From Robinsoniella peoriensis (GTDB taxonomy: Bacteria > Bacillota > Clostridia > Lachnospirales > Lachnospiraceae), in assembly GCF_042680125.1 (NCBI RefSeq), contig NZ_JBHTNY010000045.1: a DNA stretch of 61,033 bases; one strand, 5' to 3'. A model generated the notes under the pieces. That model was not told where the DNA came from, did no database searches, and saw nothing but the letters and a program-made list of their open reading frames with translations. Shown here in pieces: positions 17,838 through 26,478 of the stretch. The translations under genes were made by a program, and so were the position numbers. Every line of letters begins with the position of its first letter. The stretch's first letter is position 1.

Positions 17838-17977
17838 ATTTCCACGTCTAAGATTTTTATTTGTACATAGGATTCTTTATTTTAAGTAATGATTCATAAG
17901 TTTATCCTAAAAAAACCTTTTCCCTATTGCTTATTTCATCCACTTTGAGTACAATGTCTTTATGCGTATTAAGAACA

Positions 17978-18057
17978 CATTAAAATTGGTGGCATAATAC
18001 TAAATTCGCATTAAAATTTTACATAATCATGATAATTTTATATTAAAATTATGCGAA
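17978..18057. promoter_or_regulatory. AT-rich direct repeats upstream of trkA
   Basis: [CT]ATTAAAATT occurs at 17978-17987, 18009-18018 and 18041-18050, i.e. at 31-32-bp spacing (about three helical turns). TTCGCAT at 18005 and its complement ATGCGAA at 18051-18057 bracket the last two. The layout suggests a protein-binding array; no regulator is identified and no clear promoter boxes were assigned. Confidence 0.4.
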
Positions 18058-18096
18058 AAGAAAAAAAGATTTTATTAAGACACTTTGGAGGAAAAC

Positions 18097-19455
18097 ATGA
18101 AGATTATTATTATAGGCTGCGGAAAAGTTGGGGCAACCCTGGCGGAGCAGCTTAGTAAGGAAGAAAACAGTGTAACAGTAATTGACCGCAAATATGATGT
18201 GGTGCAGAGTTTATCCAATGAATTTGACGTAATAGGACTGGTGGGGAATGGTGCCAGTTATTTAACCCAGGTAGAGGCGGGAATTGAAGAAGCGGATCTG
18301 ATGATCGCGGTTACCGGTTCGGATGAACTGAACCTGCTTTGCTGTTTGATTTCGAAAAAGGCAGGTAACTGCCAGACTATAGCCAGAGTAAGAAATCCGG
18401 AATACAATCATGAGATTCGGTTTATTAAGGAAGAATTGGGACTTGCAATGGTTATAAATCCCGAGTATGAAGCTGCAATGGAAATTGCACGGGTTATGAG
18501 ATTTCCATCGGCAATTAAAATTGAGCCATTTGCAAAAGGCAGGGTGGAATTGCTGAAGTTCAAGATCCGTGAAGGTTCTGTTTTACATAATATGGAGGTA
18601 AGGGAAATTACATCAAAGCTGCGATGTAATGTTCTGGTATGTATGGTTGAACGTAAGGACGAAGTCATCATTCCTACCGGTACCTTTGTACTGCATGAAA
18701 AAGATATTGTATCGATTGTTGCGCCGCCAAAATTGTCAAATAGTTTCTTTAAACATATTAAGGTTGGAACAAACCGTGCACATACAGCAATGATCGTCGG
18801 AGGAGGTTCCATTGCCTATTATCTGGCAAATCAGCTGCTCCGCATGGGAATTGATGTGGAAATTGTGGAAAAAAGCAGGGACAGATGTGAAGTACTCAGT
18901 GAGCTGATTCCGAAAGCAACGGTGATTCACGGAGATGGAATCAACCAAAATTTATTGCTGGAAGAGGGACTTGCCCGTATGGATGCATTTATCGCGCTTA
19001 CCAACCTGGATGAAGTAAACATTGTATTGTCGTTGTTTGCCAGAAGTAAAGGCGAGATGAAGACGGTAACAAAGATCAACAGCATTAATTTTGATGAAGT
19101 CATTGATGGGCTGGATCTGGATAGTGTTGTTTATCCCAAATATGTTACGTCAGAAAGTATCATCCGTTTCGTCCGGGCAATGAAAAATTCCATAGGCAGT
19201 AATGTTGAGACACTGTACCGGCTGGTTGGAAATAAAGTAGAGGCACTGGAGTTTATTATAAAAGATAACGCGCCGCTTCTGAATATTTCATTAGAAGAGC
19301 TGGAACTGAAAAATGGTCTTTTAATTGCCTGTATTCATAGAAACGGACAGATTATTATCCCCAAAGGAAAAGATGTAATAAAAATGGGAGATACGGTTGT
19401 AATTGTTACTACAAATATGGGGCTGAACGATATCAGCGATATTTTACTAAATTAA
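18097..19455 (+). CDS. trkA: Trk potassium uptake NAD-binding subunit TrkA
   Basis: 452 residues from the ATG at 18097 (TTGGAGG 6 nt before). Two tandem RCK units: the first begins IIIGCGKVGATLAEQL (Rossmann GxGxxG), the second MIVGGGSIAYYLANQLL near 230; each is followed by an RCK_C (TrkA_C) domain (about 140-220 and 370-452). Cytosolic gating subunit that binds NAD(H)/ATP and controls TrkH. Full length for the double-RCK form. Followed 59 bp later by trkH. Confidence 0.93.
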   Translation: MKIIIIGCGKVGATLAEQLSKEENSVTVIDRKYDVVQSLSNEFDVIGLVGNGASYLTQVEAGIEEADLMIAVTGSDELNLLCCLISKKAGNCQTIARVRNPEYNHEIRFIKEELGLAMVINPEYEAAMEIARVMRFPSAIKIEPFAKGRVELLKFKIREGSVLHNMEVREITSKLRCNVLVCMVERKDEVIIPTGTFVLHEKDIVSIVAPPKLSNSFFKHIKVGTNRAHTAMIVGGGSIAYYLANQLLRMGIDVEIVEKSRDRCEVLSELIPKATVIHGDGINQNLLLEEGLARMDAFIALTNLDEVNIVLSLFARSKGEMKTVTKINSINFDEVIDGLDLDSVVYPKYVTSESIIRFVRAMKNSIGSNVETLYRLVGNKVEALEFIIKDNAPLLNISLEELELKNGLLIACIHRNGQIIIPKGKDVIKMGDTVVIVTTNMGLNDISDILLN

Positions 19456-19465
19456 AGAAAGGTAT

Positions 19466-19500
19466 AGAGCGTGTACGCTCTTGAGCCGCTGTAAAAGGCG
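19466..19500 (+). other. Intercistronic hairpins between trkA and trkH
   Basis: AGAGCGT-GT-ACGCTCT (19466-19481) is followed by GCCGC...GCGGC (about 19484-19502) immediately before the trkH ribosome site GGAGG. They may adjust trkH translation or mRNA decay; no T-run, so not terminators. Confidence 0.5.
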
Positions 19501-19514
19501 GCCCGGAGGGAACT

Positions 19515-20948
19515 ATGAATTACGCAATGATTAGATACATGTTGGGATATATCTGTTATTTTGAAGCTGTCTTCCTGGCACTCCCATGCATCGTATCTAT
19601 AATATACAAAGAGAAAAGCGGATTTTCTTTTGCTGCTATTATGCTGTTGTGTGCGGCTATCGGCTTCACCATGACATTTAAGAAACCGAAAGACAGGACC
19701 ATGTTCGCAAAGGAAGGTCTGGTTATTGTTGCCCTAAGCTGGATTATACTGAGTATTTTAGGTGCCATGCCTTTCGTCATATCAGGGGAAATACCATCTA
19801 TGACGGACGCATTTTTTGAAACCGTTTCTGGATTTACCACAACCGGAGCCAGCATATTAACAGAAGTGGAAAGTTTGTCCCAGACAGCATTGTTCTGGCG
19901 AAGCTTTACCCATTGGGTAGGGGGTATGGGTGTGCTGGTATTTATACTGGCAATTATCCCTACGAAAAGTGATTCGGGCATTCATTTAATGAGAGCGGAA
20001 TCACCGGGACCATCTGTTAATAAACTGGTACCTAAGGTTCGGACAACCGCAATGATTTTATATGGCATATATCTGGGAATGACCGTCGTAGAGATTGTAT
20101 TTCTTTTAATAGGGGGAATGCCATTGTTTGATGCCCTTACCATTGCTTTTGGTACTGCGGGTACCGGTGGTTTTGCCATTAAAAATGACAGCATAAGCAG
20201 TTATTCCACTTATTTGCAGGGAATTGTTACGGTTTTCATGATTTTGTTTGGAATTAATTTTCATGTTTACTATCTGTTTTTGGTTAAGCGGCCGAAGGAA
20301 GCGCTGCGGACCGGTGAATTATGGGCATATCTTGGAATCATAGGTACGTCCATACTGGTGATTGCTTTTAGTGTCAGGGATATGTTTCCTTCTTTCTTTA
20401 TGGCATTTCACCAAAGCGCATTCCAGGTAGGATCCATTATCACCACCACCGGTTATGCCACGGTAGATTATGAGACCTGGCCGGAAATAGCACGGACGAT
20501 ACTGGTGCTGTTAATGTTTATTGGTGCCTGTGCAGGCAGTACCGGAGGGGGAATTAAAGTATCCCGTATAATCCTTTTATTTAAAGGGGTAAAAAAGGAG
20601 ATTACAATGATTTCCCATCCAAGGAGCATCAAGAAAGTTAAAATAGATGGAAGGCTGGTCGAACATGATGTTGTACGTTCTGTAAATGCATTTCTTGTCA
20701 TCTATGCAGTTATTTTTGTAATCTCCCTGATGATCATTTCCCTGGATAATATGGATATGACCACAAACTTTACCGCAATCGCGGCAACCTTAAACAATGT
20801 AGGGCCCGGACTGGGCGTAGTAGGTCCTACCGGAAATTATGCGGCTTTTTCCGATCTGTCTAAGCTTGTGATGTCTTTTGATATGCTGGCAGGAAGACTG
20901 GAACTGCTGCCGATGCTGATTTTATTTGTTCCATCTACGTGGAGGTAG
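19515..20948 (+). CDS. trkH: Trk/Ktr potassium channel subunit TrkH
   Basis: 477 residues, eight or more membrane segments arranged as four M1-P-M2 repeats. Selectivity-filter glycines are visible in SGFTTTGAS (near 108), TAGTGGFA (near 217), TTTGYATVD and NNVGPGLG. The C-terminus FVPSTWR is the usual TrkH end, so the gene is complete despite its abrupt stop. With TrkA it forms a potassium uptake system of the cytoplasmic membrane. Confidence 0.93.
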   Translation: MNYAMIRYMLGYICYFEAVFLALPCIVSIIYKEKSGFSFAAIMLLCAAIGFTMTFKKPKDRTMFAKEGLVIVALSWIILSILGAMPFVISGEIPSMTDAFFETVSGFTTTGASILTEVESLSQTALFWRSFTHWVGGMGVLVFILAIIPTKSDSGIHLMRAESPGPSVNKLVPKVRTTAMILYGIYLGMTVVEIVFLLIGGMPLFDALTIAFGTAGTGGFAIKNDSISSYSTYLQGIVTVFMILFGINFHVYYLFLVKRPKEALRTGELWAYLGIIGTSILVIAFSVRDMFPSFFMAFHQSAFQVGSIITTTGYATVDYETWPEIARTILVLLMFIGACAGSTGGGIKVSRIILLFKGVKKEITMISHPRSIKKVKIDGRLVEHDVVRSVNAFLVIYAVIFVISLMIISLDNMDMTTNFTAIAATLNNVGPGLGVVGPTGNYAAFSDLSKLVMSFDMLAGRLELLPMLILFVPSTWR

Positions 20949-21034
20949 CGCTCTGAATCCTCAAACAGACTCTGATATTGTGACTTTGTAACTAGTACTC
21001 AATCCAGCCAGTAACGAGAAAAAGGAACTTTATC

Positions 21035-21063
21035 TTGTGAATAATATAGCACCATGGTATAAT
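21035..21063 (+). promoter_or_regulatory. Promoter of the hydrogenase-maturation operon
   Basis: TTGTGA (21035-21040), exactly 17 bp, TATAAT (21058-21063). Transcription would start near 21070, leaving a leader of about 180 nt before the first ATG at 21250. Confidence 0.75.
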
Positions 21064-21069
21064 TATCAT

Positions 21070-21229
21070 ATCTCCAAACTCCAAAGGGCAGCACCTGAGG
21101 GGAAAGGGCCATGAAGACAAAGTCATTAATTTAGGCAAAATGAAAACACTGGCGGAACAGCAGTTTCCGGCAGTGTATATTTGTTAAACATGCTCTATAG
21201 CCGGTGCTGTAATTAGTACCGGCTTTTTT
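21070..21229 (+). promoter_or_regulatory. Candidate riboswitch/attenuator leader before the hyd maturation genes
   Basis: A leader of about 160 nt lies between a good promoter and an intrinsic terminator placed just before the first gene. It contains GGGCAGCACC at 21086-21095, a hairpin at 21147-21175 (arms CACTGGCGGAA and TTCCGGCAGTG with one G-G mismatch), and the terminator at 21200-21229. CAGCACC (21089-21095) is the exact complement of GGTGCTG (21203-21209) in the 5' arm of the terminator, so the two structures are mutually exclusive. I compared it by eye with the consensus of c-di-GMP, c-di-AMP, cobalamin, SAM, TPP, FMN, NiCo, fluoride and THF classes and found no match. Ligand unknown. 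Confidence 0.6.
21200..21229 (+). terminator. Leader terminator upstream of the TM1266-like gene
   Basis: 9-bp stem GCCGGTGCT/AGTACCGGC (one G-U), loop GTAATT, then six Ts (21224-21229). It ends 20 bp before the ATG at 21250, so it is an attenuator rather than an end-of-operon terminator; trkH ends 250 bp upstream and before the promoter. Confidence 0.8.
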
Positions 21230-21249
21230 GCGTGGAAAGGAAGTGAAAT

Positions 21250-21495
21250 ATGGATACAAGGATTGCAGTAATTGCAATTATAGTAGAAGACAACCGGGCG
21301 GCAGAGGAAGTGAATCATCTGCTCCACCAATATGCAGAATATGTGGTGGGAAGGATGGGGGTACCTTACCGTCCGAAAGAAGTTTCAATTATCAGTGTTA
21401 TCCTGGATGCTCCGCAGGATGCGATCAGTGCACTGTCCGGTAAACTGGGAATGCTAAGCGGTGTCAGTACCAAGACCGTTTACTCAAAAGTCTGA
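21250..21495 (+). CDS. TM1266-type iron-only hydrogenase system regulator
   Basis: 81 residues, ferredoxin/ACT-like fold pattern (MDTRIAVIAIIVEDNRAAEEVN ... near the N-terminus, VSIISVILDAP in the centre, SGVSTKTVYSKV at the end). It matches the small TM1266 family found with FeFe-hydrogenase maturation genes and thought to be NikR-C-like and regulatory. No DNA-binding helix-turn-helix is present, so it probably senses a ligand or partners another protein. AAAGGAAG precedes the ATG. First gene of the hydE-hydG-hydF operon. Confidence 0.85.
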   Translation: MDTRIAVIAIIVEDNRAAEEVNHLLHQYAEYVVGRMGVPYRPKEVSIISVILDAPQDAISALSGKLGMLSGVSTKTVYSKV

Positions 21496-21518
21496 TTAGG
21501 GAGGTGTTAAAAAAATAT

Positions 21519-22580
21519 ATGGAACATAGAAAAATTTGCAAAGAATATATTGACCGGCTTGCTGTCTGTCAGGTTCTTAGTGCGGAAGAATTCACCTATC
21601 TGATTCTGAATTATGATCAGGAGGTCAGTGACTACCTTTTTGAAAAGGCGAGACAGGTCAGGACCAGATATTACAACCATGATGTCTATATCCGGGGACT
21701 GATTGAATTTACAAATTACTGCAGGAACGACTGCTATTACTGCGGTATCCGAAGCGGCAATAAGAAGGCCATTCGTTACAGATTGAGTAAAGATGAAATT
21801 TTAGGCTGCTGTGAAACGGGATATCTGCTGGGATTTCGTACGTTTGTATTGCAGGGCGGTGAAGATGGCTACTATACCGATGAACGGATGGCGGATATCA
21901 TAAGAAGTATACGTGATAAGTATCCGGATTGTGCCATCACACTGTCTGTGGGAGAAAAATCTTATGAGACCTACAAATTGTTCTTTGATGCAGGGGCGGA
22001 CCGTTATCTGCTGCGTCATGAGACGGCAAATGAAGAACATTATGCCAGACTGCACCCCGCAAAGCTATCCGGAGCAGCACGAAAGAATTGTCTGTATGAT
22101 CTGAAAAAGATTGGGTATCAGGTGGGAAGTGGATTCATGGTAGGATCCCCCTGTCAGACTGCCGGGAATCTGGCGGAGGATCTGTTATTCCTAAAAGAAT
22201 TGCAGCCGCAGATGGTAGGAATCGGACCGTTTATTTCCCATCACGATACACCTTTTGCCAAAGAAAAAAGCGGAACGCTGGAATTAACTCTTTTTATGCT
22301 GGGACTTTTGCGGCTGATGCTGCCAAAGGCATTACTGCCCTCAACCACAGCGCTTGGGACGATTCATCCAAAAGGCAGGGAACTGGGCATTCTGGCAGGT
22401 GCCAATGTGGTGATGCCGAATCTGTCACCACAGGGCGTTCGGGATAAATACCTCCTTTATGACAATAAGATCTGTACCGGAGATGAAGCGGCTGAATGCA
22501 GACAGTGCATGGAGCGCAGGATGCGTTCTATCGGGTATGAAGTAGTTGTGTCCAGAGGGGACAATGTGGATTTCAGGTAA
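21519..22580 (+). CDS. hydE: [FeFe]-hydrogenase H-cluster radical SAM maturase HydE
   Basis: 353 residues from the ATG at 21519; a GTG at 21504 overlaps the AGGGAGG ribosome site and is less likely. Radical-SAM motif C-x3-C-x2-C in CRNDCYYCG near 69-76, GGED motif near 110, and the TIM-barrel pattern of HydE. It helps build the dithiomethylamine bridge of the H-cluster precursor. Followed 51 bp later by hydG. Confidence 0.92.
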   Translation: MEHRKICKEYIDRLAVCQVLSAEEFTYLILNYDQEVSDYLFEKARQVRTRYYNHDVYIRGLIEFTNYCRNDCYYCGIRSGNKKAIRYRLSKDEILGCCETGYLLGFRTFVLQGGEDGYYTDERMADIIRSIRDKYPDCAITLSVGEKSYETYKLFFDAGADRYLLRHETANEEHYARLHPAKLSGAARKNCLYDLKKIGYQVGSGFMVGSPCQTAGNLAEDLLFLKELQPQMVGIGPFISHHDTPFAKEKSGTLELTLFMLGLLRLMLPKALLPSTTALGTIHPKGRELGILAGANVVMPNLSPQGVRDKYLLYDNKICTGDEAAECRQCMERRMRSIGYEVVVSRGDNVDFR

Positions 22581-22631
22581 CTTGACGTTTAATGGAATAA
22601 AATCATAGAAAATACGAGAGAAGGTAAAATT

Positions 22632-24050
22632 ATGTATGATATAAAATCTTTAAAAGCAGAAGAATTTATCAGCCATCAGGAAATTTTAGACACGCTGGCT
22701 TACGCAGAGGCAAATAAGCATAATGAAAAACTGATAAGCGAAGTGATTGAAAAAGCGAAACTGAGAAAAGGCCTTACCCATCGGGAAGCAATTCTTCTTC
22801 TGGACTGTGATATAGAAGAAAAGAATCAGGAAATTTATGCGTTGGCGGAACAGATTAAAAAAGATTTTTATGGCAACCGTATTGTTATGTTTGCGCCGCT
22901 GTATCTGTCAAATTATTGTGTGAATGGTTGTGTTTACTGTCCATACCATGCGAAGAATAAACATATTGCTAGAAAACAGCTGTCACAGGAAGAAATTGTG
23001 AAAGAAGTTGTGGCACTGCAGGATATGGGACATAAGCGTCTGGCATTGGAAACGGGGGAAGATCCGGTAAACTGTCCCATAGAATATGTGCTGGAAAGCA
23101 TTAAAACAATTTACAGTATCAAACATAAAAACGGAGAAATCCGCCGTGTCAATGTTAACATTGCTGCTACGACCGTGGAAAATTACCGCAAATTAAAAGA
23201 TGCGGGAATTGGAACTTATATATTATTTCAGGAGACTTATCATAAAGAAAGTTACGAAAAACTGCATCCCACAGGTCCAAAACATAATTATACTTATCAT
23301 ACGGAGGCTATGGATCGTGCAATGGAGGGCGGTATTGATGACGTTGGGATCGGTGTGCTCTTTGGGCTCGAACTGTTTCGCTATGAGTTTGTAGGATTGT
23401 TAATGCATGCGGAACATCTGGAAGCTGTGCATGGGGTTGGACCGCATACCATCAGTGTGCCCAGAATCCGTCATGCAGATGATATTGACCCGAATGCATT
23501 TGATAATGGTATTGATGACGAAACCTTTGCCAAACTAGTTGCCTGTATCAGGATCAGCGTGCCTTATACCGGCATGATTGTCTCCACCAGAGAGAGCCAG
23601 AAATGCAGGGAAAAAGTATTGCATCTGGGAATTTCTCAGGTCAGCGGCGGATCCAGAACAAGTGTAGGCGGTTATGACCACCCGGAAGAAGAAGACGATA
23701 ATTCATCCCAGTTTGATGTGAGTGATAATCGTACATTGGATGAGGTCGTAAACTGGCTTATGAGGTTAGGGTACATACCGAGCTTCTGTACAGCCTGTTA
23801 TAGAGAGGGAAGAACCGGCGACAGGTTTATGAGCCTGTGTAAGAGTGGTCAGATACTGAACTGCTGTCATCCAAACGCACTTATGACTCTGAAAGAGTAT
23901 CTGCTGGATTATGCATCGGAAGACACAAGGAGGATTGGTTATGAGCTGATCAAAAATGAAATTGGAAATGTTCCAAAGGAAAAGATCCGGGAAATCTTAT
24001 GCCGGAATCTGGAGGAAATAGAAGAAGGAAAACGAGACTTCAGGTTTTGA
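22632..24050 (+). CDS. hydG: [FeFe]-hydrogenase H-cluster radical SAM maturase HydG (tyrosine lyase)
   Basis: 472 residues, the normal size. Radical-SAM cysteines in CVNGCVYCPY (near 96-103) and the C-terminal C-x2-C-x22-C cluster beginning FCTACYREGRTGDRF (near 381) that binds the auxiliary five-iron cluster. It cleaves tyrosine to give the CO and cyanide ligands of the H-cluster via a cysteine-bound Fe synthon. It belongs to the HydG/ThiH group; the complete C-terminal motif distinguishes it from ThiH. A 26-bp tandem repeat separates it from hydF. Confidence 0.94.
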   Translation: MYDIKSLKAEEFISHQEILDTLAYAEANKHNEKLISEVIEKAKLRKGLTHREAILLLDCDIEEKNQEIYALAEQIKKDFYGNRIVMFAPLYLSNYCVNGCVYCPYHAKNKHIARKQLSQEEIVKEVVALQDMGHKRLALETGEDPVNCPIEYVLESIKTIYSIKHKNGEIRRVNVNIAATTVENYRKLKDAGIGTYILFQETYHKESYEKLHPTGPKHNYTYHTEAMDRAMEGGIDDVGIGVLFGLELFRYEFVGLLMHAEHLEAVHGVGPHTISVPRIRHADDIDPNAFDNGIDDETFAKLVACIRISVPYTGMIVSTRESQKCREKVLHLGISQVSGGSRTSVGGYDHPEEEDDNSSQFDVSDNRTLDEVVNWLMRLGYIPSFCTACYREGRTGDRFMSLCKSGQILNCCHPNALMTLKEYLLDYASEDTRRIGYELIKNEIGNVPKEKIREILCRNLEEIEEGKRDFRF

Positions 24051-24054
24051 TGAG

Positions 24055-24158
24055 ATTAAGTTCGTTAGATAAAGATTAGGATTAAGCTCGTTAGATAAAG
24101 ATTGGGATTAAGCTCGTTAGATAAAGATTAGGATTAAGCTATTTAGATAAAGTTAGGA
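24055..24158 (+). repeat. Four 26-bp tandem repeats between hydG and hydF
   Basis: Units begin ATTAAG at 24055, 24081, 24107 and 24133, each reading about ATTAAGCTCGTTAGATAAAG then ATTAGG. The last, slightly diverged unit runs directly into the hydF ribosome site (AGGAGG at 24155-24160). The repeats may have arisen by slippage and could set the distance or structure before hydF. Confidence 0.92.
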
Positions 24159-24166
24159 GGACACAT

Positions 24167-25384
24167 ATGGGATTAAACAGTACACCTTCGGCTGACCGGG
24201 TGCATATTGGGATTTTTGGGAGAAGAAATGCAGGAAAATCCAGTGTCATTAATGGGATCACCGGCCAGAGCCTGGCAATAGTATCGGATGTAAAAGGAAC
24301 GACGACGGATCCGGTGTCAAAGGCAATGGAACTGCTTCCCCTGGGACCGGTAGTAATGATTGATACACCTGGGATCGATGATGAAGGGGAGCTTGGCGCT
24401 TTGCGTGTACAAAAAAGTTATCAGGTCCTGAACAAAACAGATATTGCCGTTTTGGTGGTGGATGCATCCCTTGGAATGACCAGCCAGGATTATGCGCTGG
24501 TGAAAAAGATCGAAGAGAAACAGATTGCTTATGTAGTAGTTTTTAATAAGTCAGAGAGTCTATCGGAAGACGAGATAAATAAATTATGCCTGGGGCGTCC
24601 CAATTATATAGCAGTCAGTGCAGTTACCGGACAAAATATTTATAAGCTAAAAGAACTGATCGCAAGCCAGGCACCGTATGATAAGCCGGAAATTCCTATT
24701 GTGCAGGATTTGCTGGATCCTCTTGACATGGTAGTGCTGGTAGTGCCTGTAGATAAAGCGGCTCCAAAGGGCCGGCTGATTCTGCCGCAGCAGCAGACAA
24801 TTCGGGATATCCTGGAGGCAAGGGCATCTGCGTTAGTGGTACAGGATGTGGATCTGGCCAAAACCCTTAAGAAACTGGCACAGCCCCCAAAACTTGTAAT
24901 AACTGATAGCCAGGCTTTCAAACAGGCTGACAAAGAAACACCCCGGGATATTCTGCTCACTTCATTTTCCATTCTTTTTGCAAGGCATAAAGGAAATCTG
25001 AAGACTTTGGTGGAAGGGGTGGCAGCGTTAGAGAATCTAAAAGATGGAGACACCATATTAATTTCGGAGGGATGTACCCACCATCGACAGTGCAATGACA
25101 TCGGAACAGTTAAGATTCCCGCCTGGCTGAAAGAATACACGAAAGCAGCAATTAATCTGGAGTTTACAAGCGGAGTGGAATTTCCTTCTGATTTATCGAA
25201 ATACAAATTGATTATTCACTGCGGCGGCTGTACTCTGAATGAACGGGAGATGAAGTACCGGATACAATGTGCCAAAGATGCCAATGTACCGATTACAAAC
25301 TATGGGATGTTTATTGCCCAGGTGCAGGGGATCTTGAAGAGGAGCCTGGAGATATTCCCTTTTATTTATGAGAAGATAAACTGA
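24167..25384 (+). CDS. hydF: [FeFe]-hydrogenase maturation GTPase HydF
   Basis: 405 residues. N-terminal GTPase with P-loop GRRNAGKSS (near 18-26), DTPG near 65, and NKSE near 128; then a dimerisation domain and the C-terminal iron-sulfur region with CTHHRQC (near 303) and HCGGC (near 353), the conserved C-x-H and H-C-x2-C cluster ligands. HydF is the scaffold that receives the diiron precursor from HydE and HydG and passes it to apo-hydrogenase. The hydrogenase structural gene is not in the window. Confidence 0.95.
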   Translation: MGLNSTPSADRVHIGIFGRRNAGKSSVINGITGQSLAIVSDVKGTTTDPVSKAMELLPLGPVVMIDTPGIDDEGELGALRVQKSYQVLNKTDIAVLVVDASLGMTSQDYALVKKIEEKQIAYVVVFNKSESLSEDEINKLCLGRPNYIAVSAVTGQNIYKLKELIASQAPYDKPEIPIVQDLLDPLDMVVLVVPVDKAAPKGRLILPQQQTIRDILEARASALVVQDVDLAKTLKKLAQPPKLVITDSQAFKQADKETPRDILLTSFSILFARHKGNLKTLVEGVAALENLKDGDTILISEGCTHHRQCNDIGTVKIPAWLKEYTKAAINLEFTSGVEFPSDLSKYKLIIHCGGCTLNEREMKYRIQCAKDANVPITNYGMFIAQVQGILKRSLEIFPFIYEKIN

Positions 25385-25398
25385 TGAAGCTAAAAATT

Positions 25399-25747
25399 GG
25401 GGTTTAGCTGATAAAAGGACGCTTTGTAGATTGAAGTAGTGCGCGGAAAGAGAAGGGGGCGGACCATGGCAGGCGTTTGGAAGGCTTACCGCAGAACTGG
25501 CATTTTCTAACCTTCCCGAAGCGCTTTTTGGCGGCACGCGGGCATTCGCTGCGAAATCCTGATGCATTTCGCAGCTCACTGCCCGCTTAGTATCCGATGG
25601 GAGCCAGTCGAATACTATCCGCCAAAAAACACTCCGGTAAGGTAAGTAAATGCTCAGATCTGCTATACGCCTACCAAACGCCTGCCATGGTCCGCCCCCT
25701 TCTCTTTCCGGGATGCAGTTTATTGATACAAAGCTGGTTTTCTCAGC
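25399..25747. repeat. Nested palindromic repeat, family A, copy 2 (long form)
   Basis: A roughly 350-bp element just downstream of hydF. Outer ends GGACGCTTTGTAG and ATACAAAGCTGG...TTCTCAG; next arms GGAAAGAGAAGGGGGCGGAC...CAAACGCCTGCC-type pairs (25449-25480 with 25671-25710); inside is a further hairpin around GCGGG...GCCCGC with CCGCCAAAAA arms (25530-25630). No gene. Copy 3 carries the same inner block in the opposite orientation. Confidence 0.8.
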
Positions 25748-25921
25748 GTGGTGGGGCCCCGGGGTTGTGGCATGCTGTACGCTATTGGCATAGAACACTT
25801 AAAAACCAATAAACCAATAAACCAGCTGGATGTTATCACTCTGTACTGTCTCTAAATTCTACTAAAGTATATTTGTGGTTATAGTACCTACATCCAGTTA
25901 AGTCTGTGATCAGGAAAGCAG
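25705..25921. repeat. About 215-bp repeat, inverted copy at 60825-61033
   Basis: From TTTCCGGGATGCAG to GATCAGGAAAGCAG this segment is nearly identical to the reverse complement of 60825-61033, with a handful of substitutions and an extra 8-bp AATAAACC unit here (three units against two). It includes an internal inverted pair CTGGATGT (about 25826) and ACATCCAG (about 25890). The second copy runs to the window edge. Confidence 0.9.
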
Positions 25922-26021
25922 GTGAAATTTCGTCTTATCACATCTTTCACACTGAACTGCCGTAACACACTCTGCTGCATCCAAAAACGAACAGACCGTC
26001 ACAACCCAAGGGTCTCCACCC

Positions 26022-26368
26022 AGCTAAGAAAACCAGCTTTGTGTCAACAGCCTGGATCTCGGAAAGATGGGTGTGGGAAACTGGTATGGGCGGAGGAAGC
26101 GTAGAGCAGAGCTGAGTATTTTACTTACCTTTTCGAAGTGTTTTTTGGCGGATAGTATTCGACTGGCTCCCATCGGATACTAAGCGGGTACTGAACCGAG
26201 AAATGCATCAGGATTTCTCGGTGAATACCCGCGTGCCGCCAAAAAGCGCTTCGGAAAGGTTAGAAAATACCAGTTCTGCGGCCAGCTGACGGAGCCCATG
26301 CCAGTTCCCCACACCCATCTTTCCGTACACTACCTACATCTACAAAGCGTCATTACTCAGCAAAACCC
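26022..26368. repeat. Nested palindromic repeat, family A, copy 3 (long form, inverted)
   Basis: Opposite orientation to copy 2: begins GCTAAGAAAACCAGCTTTGTG and ends CTACAAAGCGTC...TCAGCAAAACC. GGAAAGATGGGTGTGGGAAACTGG-type arm (26073 on) pairs with CCAGTTCCCCACACCCATCTTTCC-type arm (26301-26325). The core has TTTTTGGCGG ... CCGCCAAAAA with a GCGGGTA...TACCCGC hairpin inside. Together with copy 2 it fills the 1.1-kb gene-free gap between hydF and the LacI gene. Confidence 0.8.
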
Positions 26369-26431
26369 AAATTTAATCTTAGCAGTATTTTCAAAACCGA
26401 AAGCGTACACTGCAGCTCTAAACCATTGATA

Positions 26432-26478
26432 AAGGACGCTATATCCTCCTTCGCCAAGAGAGAACATAACGCCCTTTT
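26432..26478. terminator. Hairpin downstream of the LacI gene
   Basis: 14-bp stem with three G-U pairs (26432-26445 with 26465-26478), 7 bp past the lacI-type stop codon on the minus strand. The longer T-run is on the plus strand, so on the minus strand it may be a weak terminator or 3'-end hairpin. Confidence 0.5.

Noticed and set aside
18005..18057. Long perfect palindrome before trkA
   Set aside because: Only the 7-bp ends (TTCGCAT/ATGCGAA) pair; the interior is AT-rich and does not match when folded.
20900..20948. TrkH truncated by a frameshift
   Set aside because: The end PSTWR is the normal TrkH C-terminus; the gene is complete.
21070..21199. c-di-GMP (GEMM-I), cobalamin or NiCo riboswitch
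   Set aside because: Only scattered short matches (GGCA, GAAA, CAAAG); the conserved cores and helices of these classes are not present by eye.
25193..25798. 201-residue minus-strand reading frame across the end of hydF and the repeats
   Set aside because: Crosses palindromic repeats and hydF antisense; no ribosome site.
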